The notes below the pieces were generated by a model. It was given only the letters and a program-made list of their open reading frames with translations. It was not told the origin of the DNA and searched no databases. From Iris pallida (Eukaryota > Streptophyta > Magnoliopsida > Asparagales > Iridaceae), in contig JANAVB010015600.1 in NCBI GenBank assembly GCA_029216955.1, positions 34,414,569 through 34,478,568 of the forward strand: a stretch of 64,000 nucleotides of DNA, written 5' to 3'. Below are positions 1-12,690 of this stretch, in pieces (within the stretch, counting starts at the first letter, position 1; each line of letters starts with the position of its first letter). The translations under genes were made by a program, and so were the position numbers.

Positions 1-841
1 ATTATCTACCTTGTTACTCTTGTAGACCTTGTGAGTGTTAATCATACACTTCACGTATGATTAACCAGGCCAGTAGACCTTGTACAAGACCCAAGCGGGC
101 CACATGTTGTAGCTAGTATTCACACACCTAGATATATGATTCTTGATTTCTTGTACATGCCATGATCAGTTTACTTGCCTTGTTCTAGCTCTAGTTTTAC
201 AGCTTACCTTGCCATGATACTCACATGTACATTCCATGATTTTCTTGTATATACTCTCTATTTATAGTCTTATAGCTTTTGTCATATCTTGTGAACTGTT
301 GTTAGTAGATTGTACTCGTTCCATCCTGACAGGATATGTTAAAAATATTACAGATACAGATGAGGGAGATTACTGTACCTACTACGGTCCGGATGACGTA
401 GTGGGCATAGACCTGGAGACTTTGGTCCAGCAGGGCTTAGCTCCGCCTGACGAGACCTTACCTATTGCTTAGTTAGAGTAGGTCTTTTGTACTGGACTTT
501 GTCTCCAGCTACTTTTGAGACTGTTATTATTATGGATTGTATTAGAGACTTGGACTTGTATATATTCTTATGTTGGACTTGACAGGTTATTATTTTATTA
601 TCGTCTTGTTGTCTTTATCTTTCAGTCTTTACTTTGTTATCTTAGAGTTGTGATTGAGCACTTATATATATATATATTCATTGCTTGTCCTACGTTCGGA
701 GTTGACCATATTCTCGACAGGTTTTGTTATATATATAAACTGTTGTCAGACTAGAAAATCTACAGCGTTCCACGCCGTTTTTACGGTGAGGGCTGGGCGT
801 TGTCGCGTCACGTGCCCTTTTAGCGGGTGCGGGTCGTGACA
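1..841 (+). mobile_element. Ty3/gypsy LTR copy I, 3' part, runs off the left edge
   Basis: The last part of a long gypsy LTR. It ends in GGGTGCGGGTCGTGACA at 825-841, the same terminus as the LTRs of element E at 42506 and 50062. The stretch 290-353 also matches E closely (CTCGTTCC, TCCTGAC, TTACAG in the same order and spacing). It abuts minus-strand LTR sequence at 842, so copy I probably inserted into LTR H. The matching TSD would lie left of the window. Whether this is a solo LTR or the 3' LTR of a full element cannot be seen. Confidence 0.75.
354..472 (+). other. possible LTR-borne exon coding a short acidic peptide (copy I)
   Basis: A branch-point-like CTGAC (326-330) is followed 22 bases later by TTACAG (348-353), then an open frame rich in D and E that stops at 472. 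Translated across the putative splice site, it shares CxRSxLTGxVxN and DE..YC.TYYG with the equivalent frame in LTR E (stop at 42220). The two end in TLPIA and DLPIV. An ATG at 236 opens the same frame with a hydrophobic stretch, so an unspliced 78-residue protein is also possible. Similarity between two different LTR families at protein level suggests coding, but nucleotide conservation for splicing alone could explain part of it. No known family recognised. Confidence 0.35.
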
Positions 842-3800
842 CCGGGTGTGAGATGGCCATCATTCCAGTAGATTCCAGTTGGAAGATTCCAGATTGGGGT
901 ATGTCTATATGTCTCACTCAAGTATTTCCCCTCCCAGCAAGTGAATCCAGAAATCCGACACAATGATTCAAGATGAGTCCAGCCAAAATATAATGATACC
1001 AGTAAATGATTCCAGTAAATGATTCCAGTAGGTGATTCCAGTAATAGAAGCCAGAATGATGATACCAGTAATAGAGGCCAGAAAATAAATGTGTGTCATA
1101 TACATGAATCCAAAATATCTATACGTGTTGTAACAGAGAATCACATACAACTAACTAGAACCGAAGTACAGTAATTGACAAGTAAATGAGAGAACTATCA
1201 AAGAATGTACTCGCCTGCTACTCTGAAAAGAGTAGTGTAATATCAGATGTCTGCAACTGAGTCACAATGTCCTAAACAGAGGAATACAGGTTATAATATG
1301 TTTAAAATACGACAAATGATGTTTATGATGCAATCTACATGATTTCTAGGCCAATCTAGGTCAAAGTCAACTCTAAGTCAACCCTGGTCAACTGTCTAGG
1401 TCAAACTAGGTCAACTAGTCACACCTAACTCAATGTTGACTTTTGGTCAACTCTAATCAACATGAACCATTTGGTCAACTTGGTCAAAAGTCTACTACTG
1501 GTCAACTAGACTATTTGGGTCAAAACTCTATGTCATATCACATATCCCAGTACCCACACAAGGCCTATATCATATTTATATACATATCACATATATACAT
1601 TACACATACACATAACCTTAACCATGACTCAACTACCTCAACACATATATACATATGCATAGTTATATATATAAACCTTACCCCTATTATACTCACACTT
1701 CACAAGTGATACCATTTCCATCCAATCCTCCCTCTCAATGTCCTGTTGCAAAGCACCATAGGCCATCCCCGACTGCTATGAAAACCATCTATAATATTCC
1801 TAAACACTCAACTAATACCTCCTCCCTCTCTAATTTCACTGAGACTGATTTCTAGGGGCCATACCTATCACTTAGATATTGGCTACTGCCACTTGGCAGT
1901 GCACTCTCCATGACACCCCCCTTAGGACTGACATACTTGGAACCACACATGGGTACCTCTAAGCACTATGACACTTCACATTGGAACTCCTCACCTAGGC
2001 AATACAAGGGAACCCCTTACCCTTCACTCTTAGACACTCATTCAGTCACACTTATATAGGCAGGTATCCCTACTGTTCTATGGTAGTGCCCCAATCCTTC
2101 TCACAACCTACAGGTCAACCTAGGCCTGTACCAATACATGTACATGCCCACACATCCTGGGTTCTACTCCATACTAAACTTCCTATGCACCTAGGTGTAT
2201 CCCGTATACAGGAAGTTCAAAATAGTCATGTCCTGTATCTCACTAGTCTAAACACACTCACACATCCTCTCTACCTAGTATAGGTACTTCTCTTATCTTC
2301 AAACTGACACACACATACTAATATATGTAAATTGTCATCCCTAACCTCCCATACACATTAGATAACTATCAGTCCCCTCTCATTGCCCTCCTTCAATACA
2401 ATATGGCCCTGCTATTCTAGCAGCAGTATCCCCTTCCCTTCACAACTATAATGCACACACAAGGATTACATATATATACACATTGAATGAGAGAGTGACA
2501 TGTGTGTGTGCATATATATGTGTGTGTTTAGATAGGATTTTATGTGTGTGTGGAGTGTGAGGAAGAATCAGTGAGTGTGAGAGTGATATTACAAAACAGT
2601 GTAGGAAAAAATAGTGTGTCAGTCCAGGAAACAGGATTGCATGTGCAAGAATTTTGTGGGTGTGTGCTAGTGGATGTGTGATGCAGTGAATGAATTTAAT
2701 GAGGATATACTGCTGCTATGTGTTGCAGGAATGAGAGATTTGAACAATGAATTCAGGTTTTAAGTCCAATACAGTTCAAGAAATGCAGTAGTTAAATGAA
2801 GTGCAAGTATGAATGAGTGTGTCGTGGCATGCATTAGGGTGTCATGTGTCCACAGGATGTGTCCAAACCGACCAAAGAAATAGGTATCAGTAACTAAATT
2901 TCCATTTCGAATCCCAGTTCAGCCCAAATCAGTTTTCAGGAAACAGATGACAGTCACACATCCCAAAATCAAATAAAAATCTATTTCTCAAACACAAAAC
3001 TTAACCCATCATTAACAGTAAACTAACATGCATATGTATGATTCAACATGGTAAATTAAACATCAATATCAGTTATTGAAAGGGAAAGCAAAGTTCAGGA
3101 TCTTAAGCTAATCAGAAAAATCTCAGAAATATTAGTCTACAAATGCAAGTCTCCATCCCATAATCGAAATCTCATTCAAAGAGCAAAAACCCGAATCTAA
3201 CATGTAAAACCCAACATACAGTATCTATTACATATGTAGGATTCAAAATGTGGCGATTAAACATCAATTAAATTGGGTTAAACAGGGAATCCGATCTCAG
3301 AAATATTAAAACTGAAAGTGTGTATCAGAGCAATGGGAAAAATTGAATTTCGAATACTAAAACATGTTAATACACCAAGGTGAGGGTTGGTAAATCATGC
3401 CACACACGTGCTCGTGTCCCAGGAGTTGTATCGTGTCCAACAAAACCCGACACGACCATGTCCAACACCCAAACGAACTCAAACAGTGCAACAGGACAGC
3501 AATCATCGTGCACGTGTGTCGAGTGAGGTAGAGACACGTGCGTTGAACCAACTGTGTCGTGGTTATGTACACGTGTCCACCTAGACTAGGGGGACATGTC
3601 CAAGTGCCTGCATGAAACCCAAGATGTGTTGTGTCCTAGTTTCAAAGCCGTATCAGTGGCTCGAAATCGCGTGTGTGCGTGTCAGGGAATTTCGATGCGA
3701 GCTCGAGAACTTCCTCGACTCGCAACCAAGTGCCACGAAACTTGGTGAGGGTCTAGTCAGACATGGGACCCATCACCTCGCTAATTTCCACATGTCCTAG

Positions 3801-5179
3801 TGAAGTGTCGTGTCCTGTGTCAGCCCCGAAATGAAGGGGACGTGCACAGCGTACACGAGCAGGCACGAGACAGTGCAGCCTCGTTTCGTTCGTGCACAGA
3901 CAACGAGGACCCACGAAATTTTGTGGAGGTCCTGTCAGTCAGTGCCCGCACCCATACACCAAATTTCAGGTGTCGGGGTGCTATGTCATGTCCGCTAGGA
4001 CACTCGAGCAGCAGGACAGCCGTACGAGGCCAGTGCACAGTGTCGTACGGCGATGCGTATCCGATTTGGACACAAAATGTGCATCGAATCGTGCTCAGTG
4101 TTCAACACAATGAATCTACACATCAAGAGCTTCAAAATCATGTAATTAGTTTAGCAAAAATCAGAAATAAAATCCTTAGAGGCATTTTATCGAACACCTA
4201 ACATACACTACGACACGTGTCCGATACGGACACCAAACGGACACAAAATTCACCTAAATTTTAGGAACACCTAGGGGACTCCTAGATCTAGCCCTACATG
4301 CAAAGAAAACCAAAATTTAAATCAATTTAAAGGGTTTTACCTACAGATGCAAATTGCATGGAAAAGCTCCAAATGGGGGGTGTTCTTCTTGATGGCCAAA
4401 AGCTCCAAATTGATCCCAAACTGAAATAGCTCTCCACCAACAGTCCATAAACTCAAATTAGAACCCATTGCAAAAGACTAGGATGAAAAAGGAGATCAAA
4501 TAAATAAAATAGGAATTTTTGGAAGGAAAAAACTTACCTTTTTTTTCTCCAAGTGTTGGAATGATAAAAAGAGGCAAGCCCTAATGAACAAGTGTTTAAA
4601 TAGGGTGGGGATCCCTATGTGGCTGTTCATAGGTTCAATAATTAGGGTTAGGGTTCACTAAATGGCCCATGGGCTTAAGTTATGATCAATTAAATAATTA
4701 AGCCATAAGTCATTTCATGAAACCATAAGCCATGACTTAAATTCACTAAACCAAATCCCCTCATTCTAAAAATATCCTCTAATGACTAAAATAGGTTAAC
4801 TCAAGTTAGACTAGAGTCACCATAGCTAGGGTTAGCTTCTAGGCTAGTCCACTAGGTCTCAACAAGTCAAAGTCAAACTAGAATTCACCAATTCAACAAA
4901 TCACCAAATAATTCAAATAAGTCAAAATGACCAAATTACCCCTAGGCTAAAAATGATAATTAAATCATCCTAATGACATGGTTAGGCTCTAGGTCATGCA
5001 GTCTTTCAGCTTTCACTGGCAGCACATCAAAATTATAAGTCATGACTTAAACCAGTTTTAAAATAGTTAAAAAATTAATATAAATCACCAAAAATCATAA
5101 TATGAAATAAATATCAATAAATAATAATTATAATTACAAAATTTCAAAACTATCCTTATCTAGAAAATTGGGTGTTACA
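842..5179 (-). mobile_element. Ty3/gypsy LTR copy H, minus strand, 3' end missing
   Basis: On the minus strand this starts TGTAACACCC at 5179 and runs leftward with the same order of landmarks as LTR E: a TATA-like CTATTTAAAC near 4600, a stretch rich in ACGTG and GGACACG words (about 3400-4230), a cluster of TTGACC repeats (about 1360-1520), and a GCGAGTACATTCT motif near 1210. The last several hundred bases are absent because copy I abuts at 842. TTTAC at 5180-5184 would be the right-hand TSD. No PPT or gag lies to the right, so 5179 is an outer end: H is a 5' LTR or a solo LTR. Open frames inside (for example 3800-4201) have no recognisable similarity and are probably chance. Confidence 0.7.
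1360..1520 (-). repeat. W-box-like TTGACY cluster in LTR H
   Basis: A run of GGTCAA and AGTCAA words on the plus strand, that is TTGACC/TTGACT on the LTR's own strand. It corresponds in position to the denser array at 21760-22140 and to 41281-41350 and 48836-48905 in the E LTRs. Confidence 0.6.
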
Positions 5180-5255
5180 TTTACCCTATGTGAAGGGTAA
5201 GGTATCGAGATACTTCAAGATACCAAGTTTGAGTGTCAAGATACTATGGTGTGGT
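5180..5255 (+). mobile_element. LTR fragment G, left piece, including the target site of element B
   Basis: Seventy-six bases between LTR H and element B. The last five bases, GTGGT, are repeated at 21541-21545 right after element B, so this piece joins directly to the fragment starting at 21546. The joined sequence contains GTATCGAGATAC-like words on both sides of the insertion site, which supports the junction. Confidence 0.65.
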
Positions 5256-7423
5256 TGTAAAACCCCAATAATTTATAACTATTTTAGAGCTTTAAAGAAT
5301 TATTTTTCTATATAATTGGTATTAATGTGGTAATTGGTATCTATACGTAGTTATAGATATATATATATATTATATGTATGATGGTGTGCTTGAAATATTT
5401 TTAAATTGTTAATAAATATAGCCTACCTTTGTTACAAAATATTTTTGTTACTTAATTAAGAATTTATAAAAGTTATTGTGGATATATATGTATATATGTT
5501 GTTTGTTAAAAAAAAATATTGGTGGTGACCGAACCCCACCAACAGCAGCAGCTAGCTGCGGGAGAGGGAGGGGAGGAGGGGGGGCCCGACCCCATAATCC
5601 TAATACCTTCAAATAGCAGCAGCTGTAGCAGCAATGAACCCGAGCCCAACCTTAGCAAACCTGAGCCCAATGGAGTCCTACTCCTAATAAGAATACGCAG
5701 CGGCAACAGTATATAACTCCGCCAAACCGAAACCCTAACCCACACCAATTCGATTGCCACCTTCGCCTAAACCCCTCGTCTTCACGCGCACGCCCTCGAC
5801 TAGTCGCCGTCGCCGGACAACCACCGCGCCACCGTGAAGCACCCAACCCGACGGCCGAGCGAGAAGACTTCCCTGTTTTCGTACTTCCCGGTACAGAATT
5901 TCGAGTTATATATCTTTTCTGTTTTGCAATGATTTCTCGATCCATCTCTTCCTAGGCAATGACCACATAACCATCTGCAAACCCCTCCAATTAGAATCTG
6001 GGAAGACCCAATGAGTGAATCAAGAAATCGATTCAAATTCTCGAGAAAAACTAGAGGAAAAACAGTATAGGAGGCAGTCCCAAACCCATAATTGGAAGCC
6101 AAATTCTTGGTGATTCTTCGACAGTTTTGAAAAACTAATTGAACATGTGTGAAGACAATATAACCAAGACTAAAACACAACTGGCAGATCGGTGTCTCAA
6201 TTACTGTGCAAGAATTAAATCCATGTTAAACTTGTGTGAAAAACTGTTTTCGAATTAGTAAATTTTAGAAAATTTTCTACAATATGACGTGCGCCCCGAC
6301 AAACCAGACGACATGGTCGCACGCTATACGCATCAAAAGGTGCGTATGGACGTTACGGACGTGTGGGAACTGACGGAACTGAGTTTCGTTGCGTGTGTGC
6401 GACGAAATCAACGTGTATCCGTCGAGATACCCCCGTATCGGCGTTTTGCAAACTTGCCCATAACTTCGTGTATAGTCGTCGATTTGAGATGAAACTTGCG
6501 CCAATAGGTATGAATCGAAATTTTGGTCTTGTGTGCCAAGTTTGGTTCGATTCTGAGAAGGTCGAATCGGAACCCATTTTGGCGGGCCCGCGACCCACTC
6601 AAACGGGCGAAATTGTACACGGCTCATCAAAATCCAAAACTGGACATACCGTTGAGTTCCTCTCTTCAAACTGAAACTGTAGACATGTAGTTTAACGAGT
6701 TTAGAGACCATAGACTTTGACATGCGTTTCGGTGCAAAGCGGGTCCAAGGCGGACATCGTTTTGACCCAAAATTACGATTTTGCCCCTGTTCCAGAATTT
6801 GACTTTTGGATAGGCATTTTCTAGGTATATCTCTTACACCGAGTGCATTTTTGATGTTTGTTTTAGCGTTCGGAGTTGTTTGGAGATTGTGACGTTTCTT
6901 GGCTGACATTATGATTTTTTGGGCTTGCCACTTTGCACCATCAGGCAAGATACCTTGCCACCTTACTCTGTGATTATTATAATTCTTATTTTTAGTTGTT
7001 ATTATCAGCATTTGTTTCTTGATATTTAAACTGTGCGTCCAAGTCACACTTGGGTGCAAGCGACTCTATCGGTCGTTTACCTCGCCTTATTTATTTCTCT
7101 TGCATTAACTTAGTCTAGTGACTACCCATTGATGTTGAGGTATTGGTATATCTCATACGGCCTTGACACTTATTGTATCACATGATGTGAGTCACATATA
7201 GGATACGTACCCACGTAGTCGGCTGGCCACCGATACATATGGAGCGTGCGACGGATAGGAGTAACTGCCAATAGTATTGCATGTTAGAAGACTTGGTGGT
7301 TACTAGAGATTCATATCAGTCATGGAGATGATGATACTAGGCATTGGGTGGGGAGAACAATACCTGACATATGGGCTTCTTTGCACTTCCCTGATTACCT
7401 GTGCGCTCCTCAGGAGACGCAGG

Positions 7424-8948
7424 TGTAGGAACCCTAGAGGGGGGTGAATAGGGTCAAGCTAACTAAACAAGCACTTAGCACAAGCTAATTGACAATTTAA
7501 AAGTATAAGTGCAAGAGAAGAAGCAAACACAATACCGACACCCGATATATCCTGGTATCCTCCTAAGAGTCAGTCCAGTCCCGGAACTCTCTCCAGCTTT
7601 AATCTACTATTTAAGCAAATAGTTACACACGAGTTTGGATCCGAAGAACTCGCCAACTTCTTACACAAGAGCTTTAATCCGAAGGGCTCTTCGACTTCAA
7701 CCGAGAGTTTGGATACGAAGACTCTCCAACTTCAACTGAGAGTTTGGATACGAAGACTCTCCAACTTCAACCTTTCACAATAGGTTTTGATCTCCTTATA
7801 CAATAAGATGAAGATCTCACTTTTCAACTCAATAACTCTAACACCAGTAGTGGATGGCAAATGAAAGCTTTGTAGAGTTGTTTATGGATAGGCTTTGGTG
7901 GTTTTGAAATTTTTAGGCTCAAAGCATCAACCTTGAATGAAGGGGTTCAAGGCTATTTATAACCAAAGCTTGAAAAGAAGCCAAAGGCAACTTTTCAGCC
8001 ACAAATCGGCATACCGCCGGTATGATCCGGCATACCGGCGGTATACCGGTCTGGAATTGCAACGGCTAGAAATATAGCCGTTGGGATCATTAATGGCTGA
8101 AAATCCGACCGTTGGAATTTCAACGTTTCAGAAGCAGTATACCGTCGGTATAGACCGGTATGCCGTCGGTATGCCGGTTTTGTAAACAGAAACTTTCTGT
8201 GAAAAAAAACTGGTATACCGTCGGTATACACCGGTATACCTTTGGTATGCCATTTTCCACCAAAAATGATCCTGGGCTTATTTCTGCCCTAGCTTTCGAT
8301 TTTGCCATCCATTTTTTTTGTGTTTACAATAATTCCTAAGACTCATTACAGACTCCAGATATACTTAGGCAGGTGCAGGCTTCTTCAGAGTCTTGAAATG
8401 ATGATGGCATGGCTTGGCTTCTTTCCTTGATAGATGTTGGCTTTTTCCCTTGGCTTTTTCCCGGTGCGTGGCTCCAGAGATGTCGTCGGCTGGTTCAGAA
8501 AAATCTTGTGGAATCCGTCGTCTTTGGCCCACCATGATTTCTTCATAGCATATGTCCACATTTGATCTTGCAAATTACTTTTCTGCAAATACATGTTAGG
8601 CGAACAAAGCAATATACATGTAGCAAGTATGATATGATAAAGCACATTAGGACTATGCAAAGTTTAAGTATAGGTGCTATGGTGATAGCATAAAAGTTAG
8701 TGATATCATAATGATTAAACTTAATTGAATGACCACAATCAAAAACATAGTTTTGATTTTGGCGACCCAATTAAATTTAAGATAGATAAGCTCATATCAC
8801 TAATATGTAAACCAATATGCACATATCACCAAAGGTATAAGTATAAGTAGAAATGCTTTTAGCGATAGTATGAAGATTAGTGATAATGAAGTGCTAAACT
8901 TAACATATTAACCATATTCAAAAACATGATACAATCATTGGGCCAACA
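7424..8948 (-). mobile_element. Copia-type solo LTR, reverse orientation
   Basis: Flanked by GCAGG at 7419-7423 and 8949-8953, and absent from the matching place in the 3' LTR of element B (near 20815), so both ends are exact. On the minus strand it begins TGTTGGCCCAATG and ends CCTCTAGGGTTCCTACA, preceded by CTATTCACCCC, an end typical of plant Copia LTRs. No internal coding region or second LTR is present, so it is what remains after LTR-LTR recombination. It contains three blocks of GGTAT/ATACC palindromes (8008-8254). Confidence 0.9.
8008..8254. repeat. palindromic CCGGTAT/ATACCGG blocks inside the Copia solo LTR
   Basis: Three blocks (about 8008-8050, 8136-8180 and 8208-8254) are each built of inverted words such as ATACCGCCGGTAT, ATACCGTCGGTAT and CCGGCATACCGG. 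Each block could fold on itself and pair with the others. Confidence 0.75.
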
Positions 8949-9257
8949 GCAGGCTCCAGGCGCCCTCTGACGTTTTCCAGAGCGTTATGGACGTAGCCCT
9001 TGCACATGGTGCCCTCTGACGCTTCCAGAGCATTATGGACGTAGGCCCCTGGTGCCCTCTATGGGAACTATGTCGATCCCATTTACAGCCAGGGCTCATG
9101 CATCGAAGGATTGTATCTCAACTACATATTCACAGTAGAATGGTCAGGAACTCGATTGCATGCATACCTTTTTCTCTTATTATATTATCACAGTTTATAT
9201 GGCATGGTATTTTCTTGTATCTTGCTATGTCCCCTGAGGACCTGGTTATCTCTCCAG

Positions 9258-9340
9258 GTTTAGACGATTTTTCACAGGAGTACGGAGCGGCGTTGGAGCT
9301 ATCTTACATCGATGACGAGACAGTCGCTACCGATTTGTAG
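9258..9340 (+). other. possible LTR-borne acidic exon in element B (5' LTR copy)
   Basis: CTCTCCAG at 9250-9257 resembles a 3' splice site. It is followed by an open acidic frame that includes SQEYGAALEL and DDETVATDL and ends at TAG 9338-9340. The 3' LTR has the same arrangement, ending at 21200. Position within the LTR and composition parallel those of LTR I and E, but residue similarity is weak. Confidence 0.25.
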
Positions 9341-9686
9341 TCTATTCTATATTTGAGACATTAGTGGACCATATTTTACTTCTCTTTCATTTCTATTTTG
9401 TGGAGGTTGGACTCTGATCATGTGAGACTATTTTTTATAGATGTTTGGAGTGAGCATGTTCACCCGGCTATTTTTTGATACTCTTATTTATTTATTTGGA
9501 CTCTATTATCTTCAGTGTTGAGCTGTGATGAGATTAGATTATATATTGCTGGCCTGTGGTTATTTATTTATAGCTTATGTGCGTATATAAGGATTCCACA
9601 TATTGGAGCATTCTTCGTATATCTGCAGCTGGCATGTTCACGTACTTGGTCCTACGTATTTTGGGACTGGGATGTTACATATTTTT

Positions 9687-9703
9687 GTGGTAGCCCATGC
9701 AGG
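9687..9703 (+). promoter_or_regulatory. primer-binding-site candidate of element B
   Basis: GTGGTAGCCCATGCAGG lies eight bases after the 5' LTR end. Nearly the same word, GTGGTGGCCCATGCAGG, lies at the same place in element E (42515-42531) and, on the minus strand, in element C (36467-36451). It is not the initiator-methionine site usual for chromoviruses (TGGTATCAGAGC), and I cannot match it to a tRNA from memory. Confidence 0.5.
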
Positions 9704-9887
9704 TCAACGTAAATATTGTTGGATTACATGACTGTGCCCAACAAGTCTGCATATAGGAATAGAAATATCTCATCCTGAACTACTACTATCTCTTGACTTC
9801 CAAATCTTTTCGAAACTTCCTTGATTATTCGATTTACTTCATATCTAATCTTTTCTAATATCAACTTATCTTCTTCGTGCCAACAAT

Positions 9888-10713
9888 ATGCATTTAAGAA
9901 GCGGACGCACTTCTATCTTGGCCTTCACATCTGGTGAAGAGGCTACCCCGGAGGGACAGAATCCTCTCATGAATCCAGCAACACCATACCAGCCAGGACA
10001 GTCACAGCATACTACGACACCGACGATGGAGTACCCAGAGATCGCAGCACTCTCAGGCAGCCAGGCTGGGCAGACTACTACCATGCCACAAGAAGGAAAT
10101 GTACCTCTGCCACCACCACCATTCCCTCAGCAGGTTCCCCCACAGTCGGGACCTCAGATGCCTCCACCACCGACTGATGGGAGCCCTACTTCTCAGTTTA
10201 TGTATGCCATGATGCAGGCTCAGTGGCAGCAGACTGAGCTAATGAGATAGACGATGATGGCAGCATTGGCTAGACCTCCACCACCACCTCCAGTACCAGC
10301 ACCAACACCGGCTCTGCATCTTTATGAAGGCTCTATCAAGTATTTCACAAACATGAACCCCAAGGCCTTTAGAGGAACAGAGAAGCCATTAGAGGTATCA
10401 CAGTGGCTTATTAATACCGAGAAGCTACTGAAGGCATCCCAGCTGCCAGCTCGCGATTGGATGACAGCAGTGGACCTACTGTTAGAAGACAATGCTCACC
10501 ACTGGTGGAAGGCGGAAGAGAGAAGATTGGGCACTGGGATCACCTGGAAGCAGTTCTATGATGTATTTTATGAGAGATTCTTCCCTATTCATGTCAGAGA
10601 TGGTCTCTATGACCAGTTCCTTCATCTGAAGCAAGGGAATATGACAGTTGATGAGTATGACTCGGAGTTCAATCGCCTGAGTCGATTTGGTGCGGGATTG
10701 ATTCCGACGGAGT
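9888..10713 (+). pseudogene. gag: gag of element B, first part (matrix and capsid)
   Basis: Encodes the Gag structural polyprotein of a gypsy retrotransposon, which packages element RNA into cytoplasmic particles. The frame opens at ATG 9888 (MHLRSGR), runs through a Pro/Gln-rich leader, meets TAG at 10248-10250 (a CAG in the ancestor is likely) and continues in frame into the capsid region. There YFTNMNPKAFRGTEKP, the WL..TEKLL helix, DNAHHWW and F...YF....R mark the retrotransposon gag domain. The frame is cut at 10713 by the CACTA element. Removing it with one copy of the AGT target restores the frame into 14628. Broken by one nonsense codon and the insertion. Confidence 0.9.
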
Positions 10714-11245
10714 CACTACAACAAAAAATCCTTTTAATGACGGCTAAAAAGCGTCATCAATGACATACCATGACGCTTTTTTTTTCAAAACAACCGTTAT
10801 GAAAACGGGTGTTATAAATGTTTTTTAAAAGCGTCATAAAGAAACCGTCATGATAGTTTATATAAAAGCGTTATGAATAGTTAATATATAGTGCACAATT
10901 CAGAATAATTTTAAAATATTATGAATAGATAATATGTATAGGCTCAATGCAGCACATTTATAACACTTTATACTATTCAAATTAGCATATTTATAATGCT
11001 CTATACTGCACAGTATATATTACATTCCAAAAACTTAACATTATATATCACCGTCTTTATTATATTTCTCAAAATAGAGTATATATCAACATCTTCATTA
11101 CATTGAATATCCAAATACATATATATATTTACAACAGTAAAACACACAGTAGTGGTTCCCTCACAATTGAGAACAAAGTGCAACAAAATGCTAAGGTGTA
11201 GAAATAAGCCTAAATTGAATACATAATCAAAAGTCTCCATCCAAC

Positions 11246-11329
11246 CTCTTTCTCCAATTCTGGTAGTGCCTTCTTGAGTTTGCTGATAGTATCGGCCCGT
11301 AGTGCTTTGAGGCCTTTACGCCATTCTTC
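11246..11329 (-). pseudogene. captured exon, resembling a DCN1-like (cullin neddylation) protein
   Basis: An 84-base open segment bounded on the minus strand by GGCAG before (acceptor) and GTTGG after (donor). It reads EEWRKGLKALRAD and SKLKKALPELEKE, strongly helical and protein-like. The wording recalls the central part of plant DCN1-like/DUF298 proteins, where a short exon of this kind occurs, but this is from memory and weak. Only one exon is visible, so it is not a functional gene. It lies in the CACTA element together with the BTB fragment, in the same orientation. Confidence 0.4.
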
Positions 11330-11639
11330 CTGCCATAATGCTGAACACATAGGATAAAATCAAGAAATTTTAAATATTATTAAACTATGAAAAGTAGTGA
11401 AACAAAAAAAAGTGTAATTCCTGAAAACACCATAAACAAAACATGCATCGCTTTTTAAATAGAGACACCAGGTTAAAGTTTCCTTGTTTTTCAGCTTTCA
11501 TGTTCCTGATCAAGTCAATTCCAGCGAAATGTAAATAACTCAGAAGAAGATAATATCCTTCAATGAAATTCCATAGACTTTTAAGTTAAAAAAACATAAT
11601 ACCAGGCAAGCATTAGTATCCTGACATCTGTATGATCCA

Positions 11640-12690
11640 CTTCCACGTCAGAACAGAAAATCAGAAGTTGCATTAAATAATTACCTTGAAAACATGATCA
11701 CTGGTCTTTAATGGACCCGATGAACTGTACCTATTTGTATCTTTAACATGATCACTGGTCTTTAATGGACCCCTCCTTTTGCCCATCAGACTTACTCTGC
11801 CAAAGATACAACTAGGTAATGCTGCATACATGAATCATGATACATCAAATGAAATTCATAAAAGACGAATCATAGGAAGGAGAAGACCAAACAAAATACT
11901 AACCCCTCATATTAGTCAAGAAACAGTAACACCAAAAGTGCATCCAAAATTCAGATGAAATCTCAATCAGCTCACAAAAATAATCATCCGCCATTGAATT
12001 GGAGTAATCATTCCAAGGCAAAGGGCCTAGCTATACCAGCTTCAGGGAGAGGGTGGTTGCACAAATTTTCAGCCAGGATGTAGGCAACTAGATAAGATCT
12101 AAGCATAACAAAGTTTATTTTACTCTGCCCATTGCCATTGGGCCTTAACACTAGCCTCACCAAAATCTCAGTATCAAGTATAGTGGTAACAACGGGCCGA
12201 AAAAAAGGACGCCTCAAAAAAAAATTATCGACTATCCAGTCATCAGAGTATCACACCTCTTGTGCCATAATCTAACTTAAATACCACAAACAATGACTAT
12301 CAGTCACTAGAATCAAATAACAAATACAAAAATTTGTAATCTTCGCATAATGTGCCAATTTGTAAGAGAAATTTGTGTTTCGTCAAAATATATTTGATGC
12401 AGTTTGAATCAACTTTCAATTTACCACAAGCAATACAATGGAAACTTGAACATCTATTCCTATTCATTGCACATGAAAACACTGGATAAATATGGAAGAA
12501 AGCAAACCAGTATATACAGTTTATGATTCCACCTTCCAGTGGACAATTGTTTATGAACTGTACCCCGATGCAGTATTACCTAGTTGTATCTTTAACATGA
12601 TCACTGGTCTTTAATGGACCCCGATGAACTGTACAATGTGCATATGAAGAATCACTGATAAATCAGAAGTTGCATTAAATAATTACCTTG
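11640..12690. repeat. internal duplication within the CACTA element
   Basis: The block with AATCAGAAGTTGCATTAAAT, AATTACCTTGAAAACA and GATCACTGGTCTTTAATGG occurs at about 11660-11780 and, rearranged, at about 12590-12700. The second copy includes the exon end of the BTB fragment. A truncated copy of that exon boundary is therefore present twice, which points to local shuffling during capture. Confidence 0.7.

Larger units (their letters stand above)
5256..9679 (+). repeat. 5' LTR of element B, interrupted
   Basis: Starts TGTAAAACCCC and ends GATGTTACA. It matches the 3' LTR (18611-21540) throughout except for the 1525-bp Copia solo LTR at 7424-8948. Without that insert and its duplicated target it is about 2.9 kb, like the 3' LTR. 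A TATA box, TATATAA at 5710-5716, is the likely start of transcription. A 260-codon open frame on the opposite strand (6277-7059) is not kept open in the other LTR and is treated as chance. Confidence 0.9.

Noticed and set aside
3800..4201. 133-codon plus-strand frame in LTR H
   Set aside because: Runs antisense to the LTR in a GC-rich stretch open on several frames. No similarity recognised.
6277..7059. 260-codon open frame on the minus strand in the 5' LTR of element B
   Set aside because: It lies inside an LTR, has no recognisable domain, and the matching stretch of the 3' LTR (about 19670-20430) does not keep the frame open.
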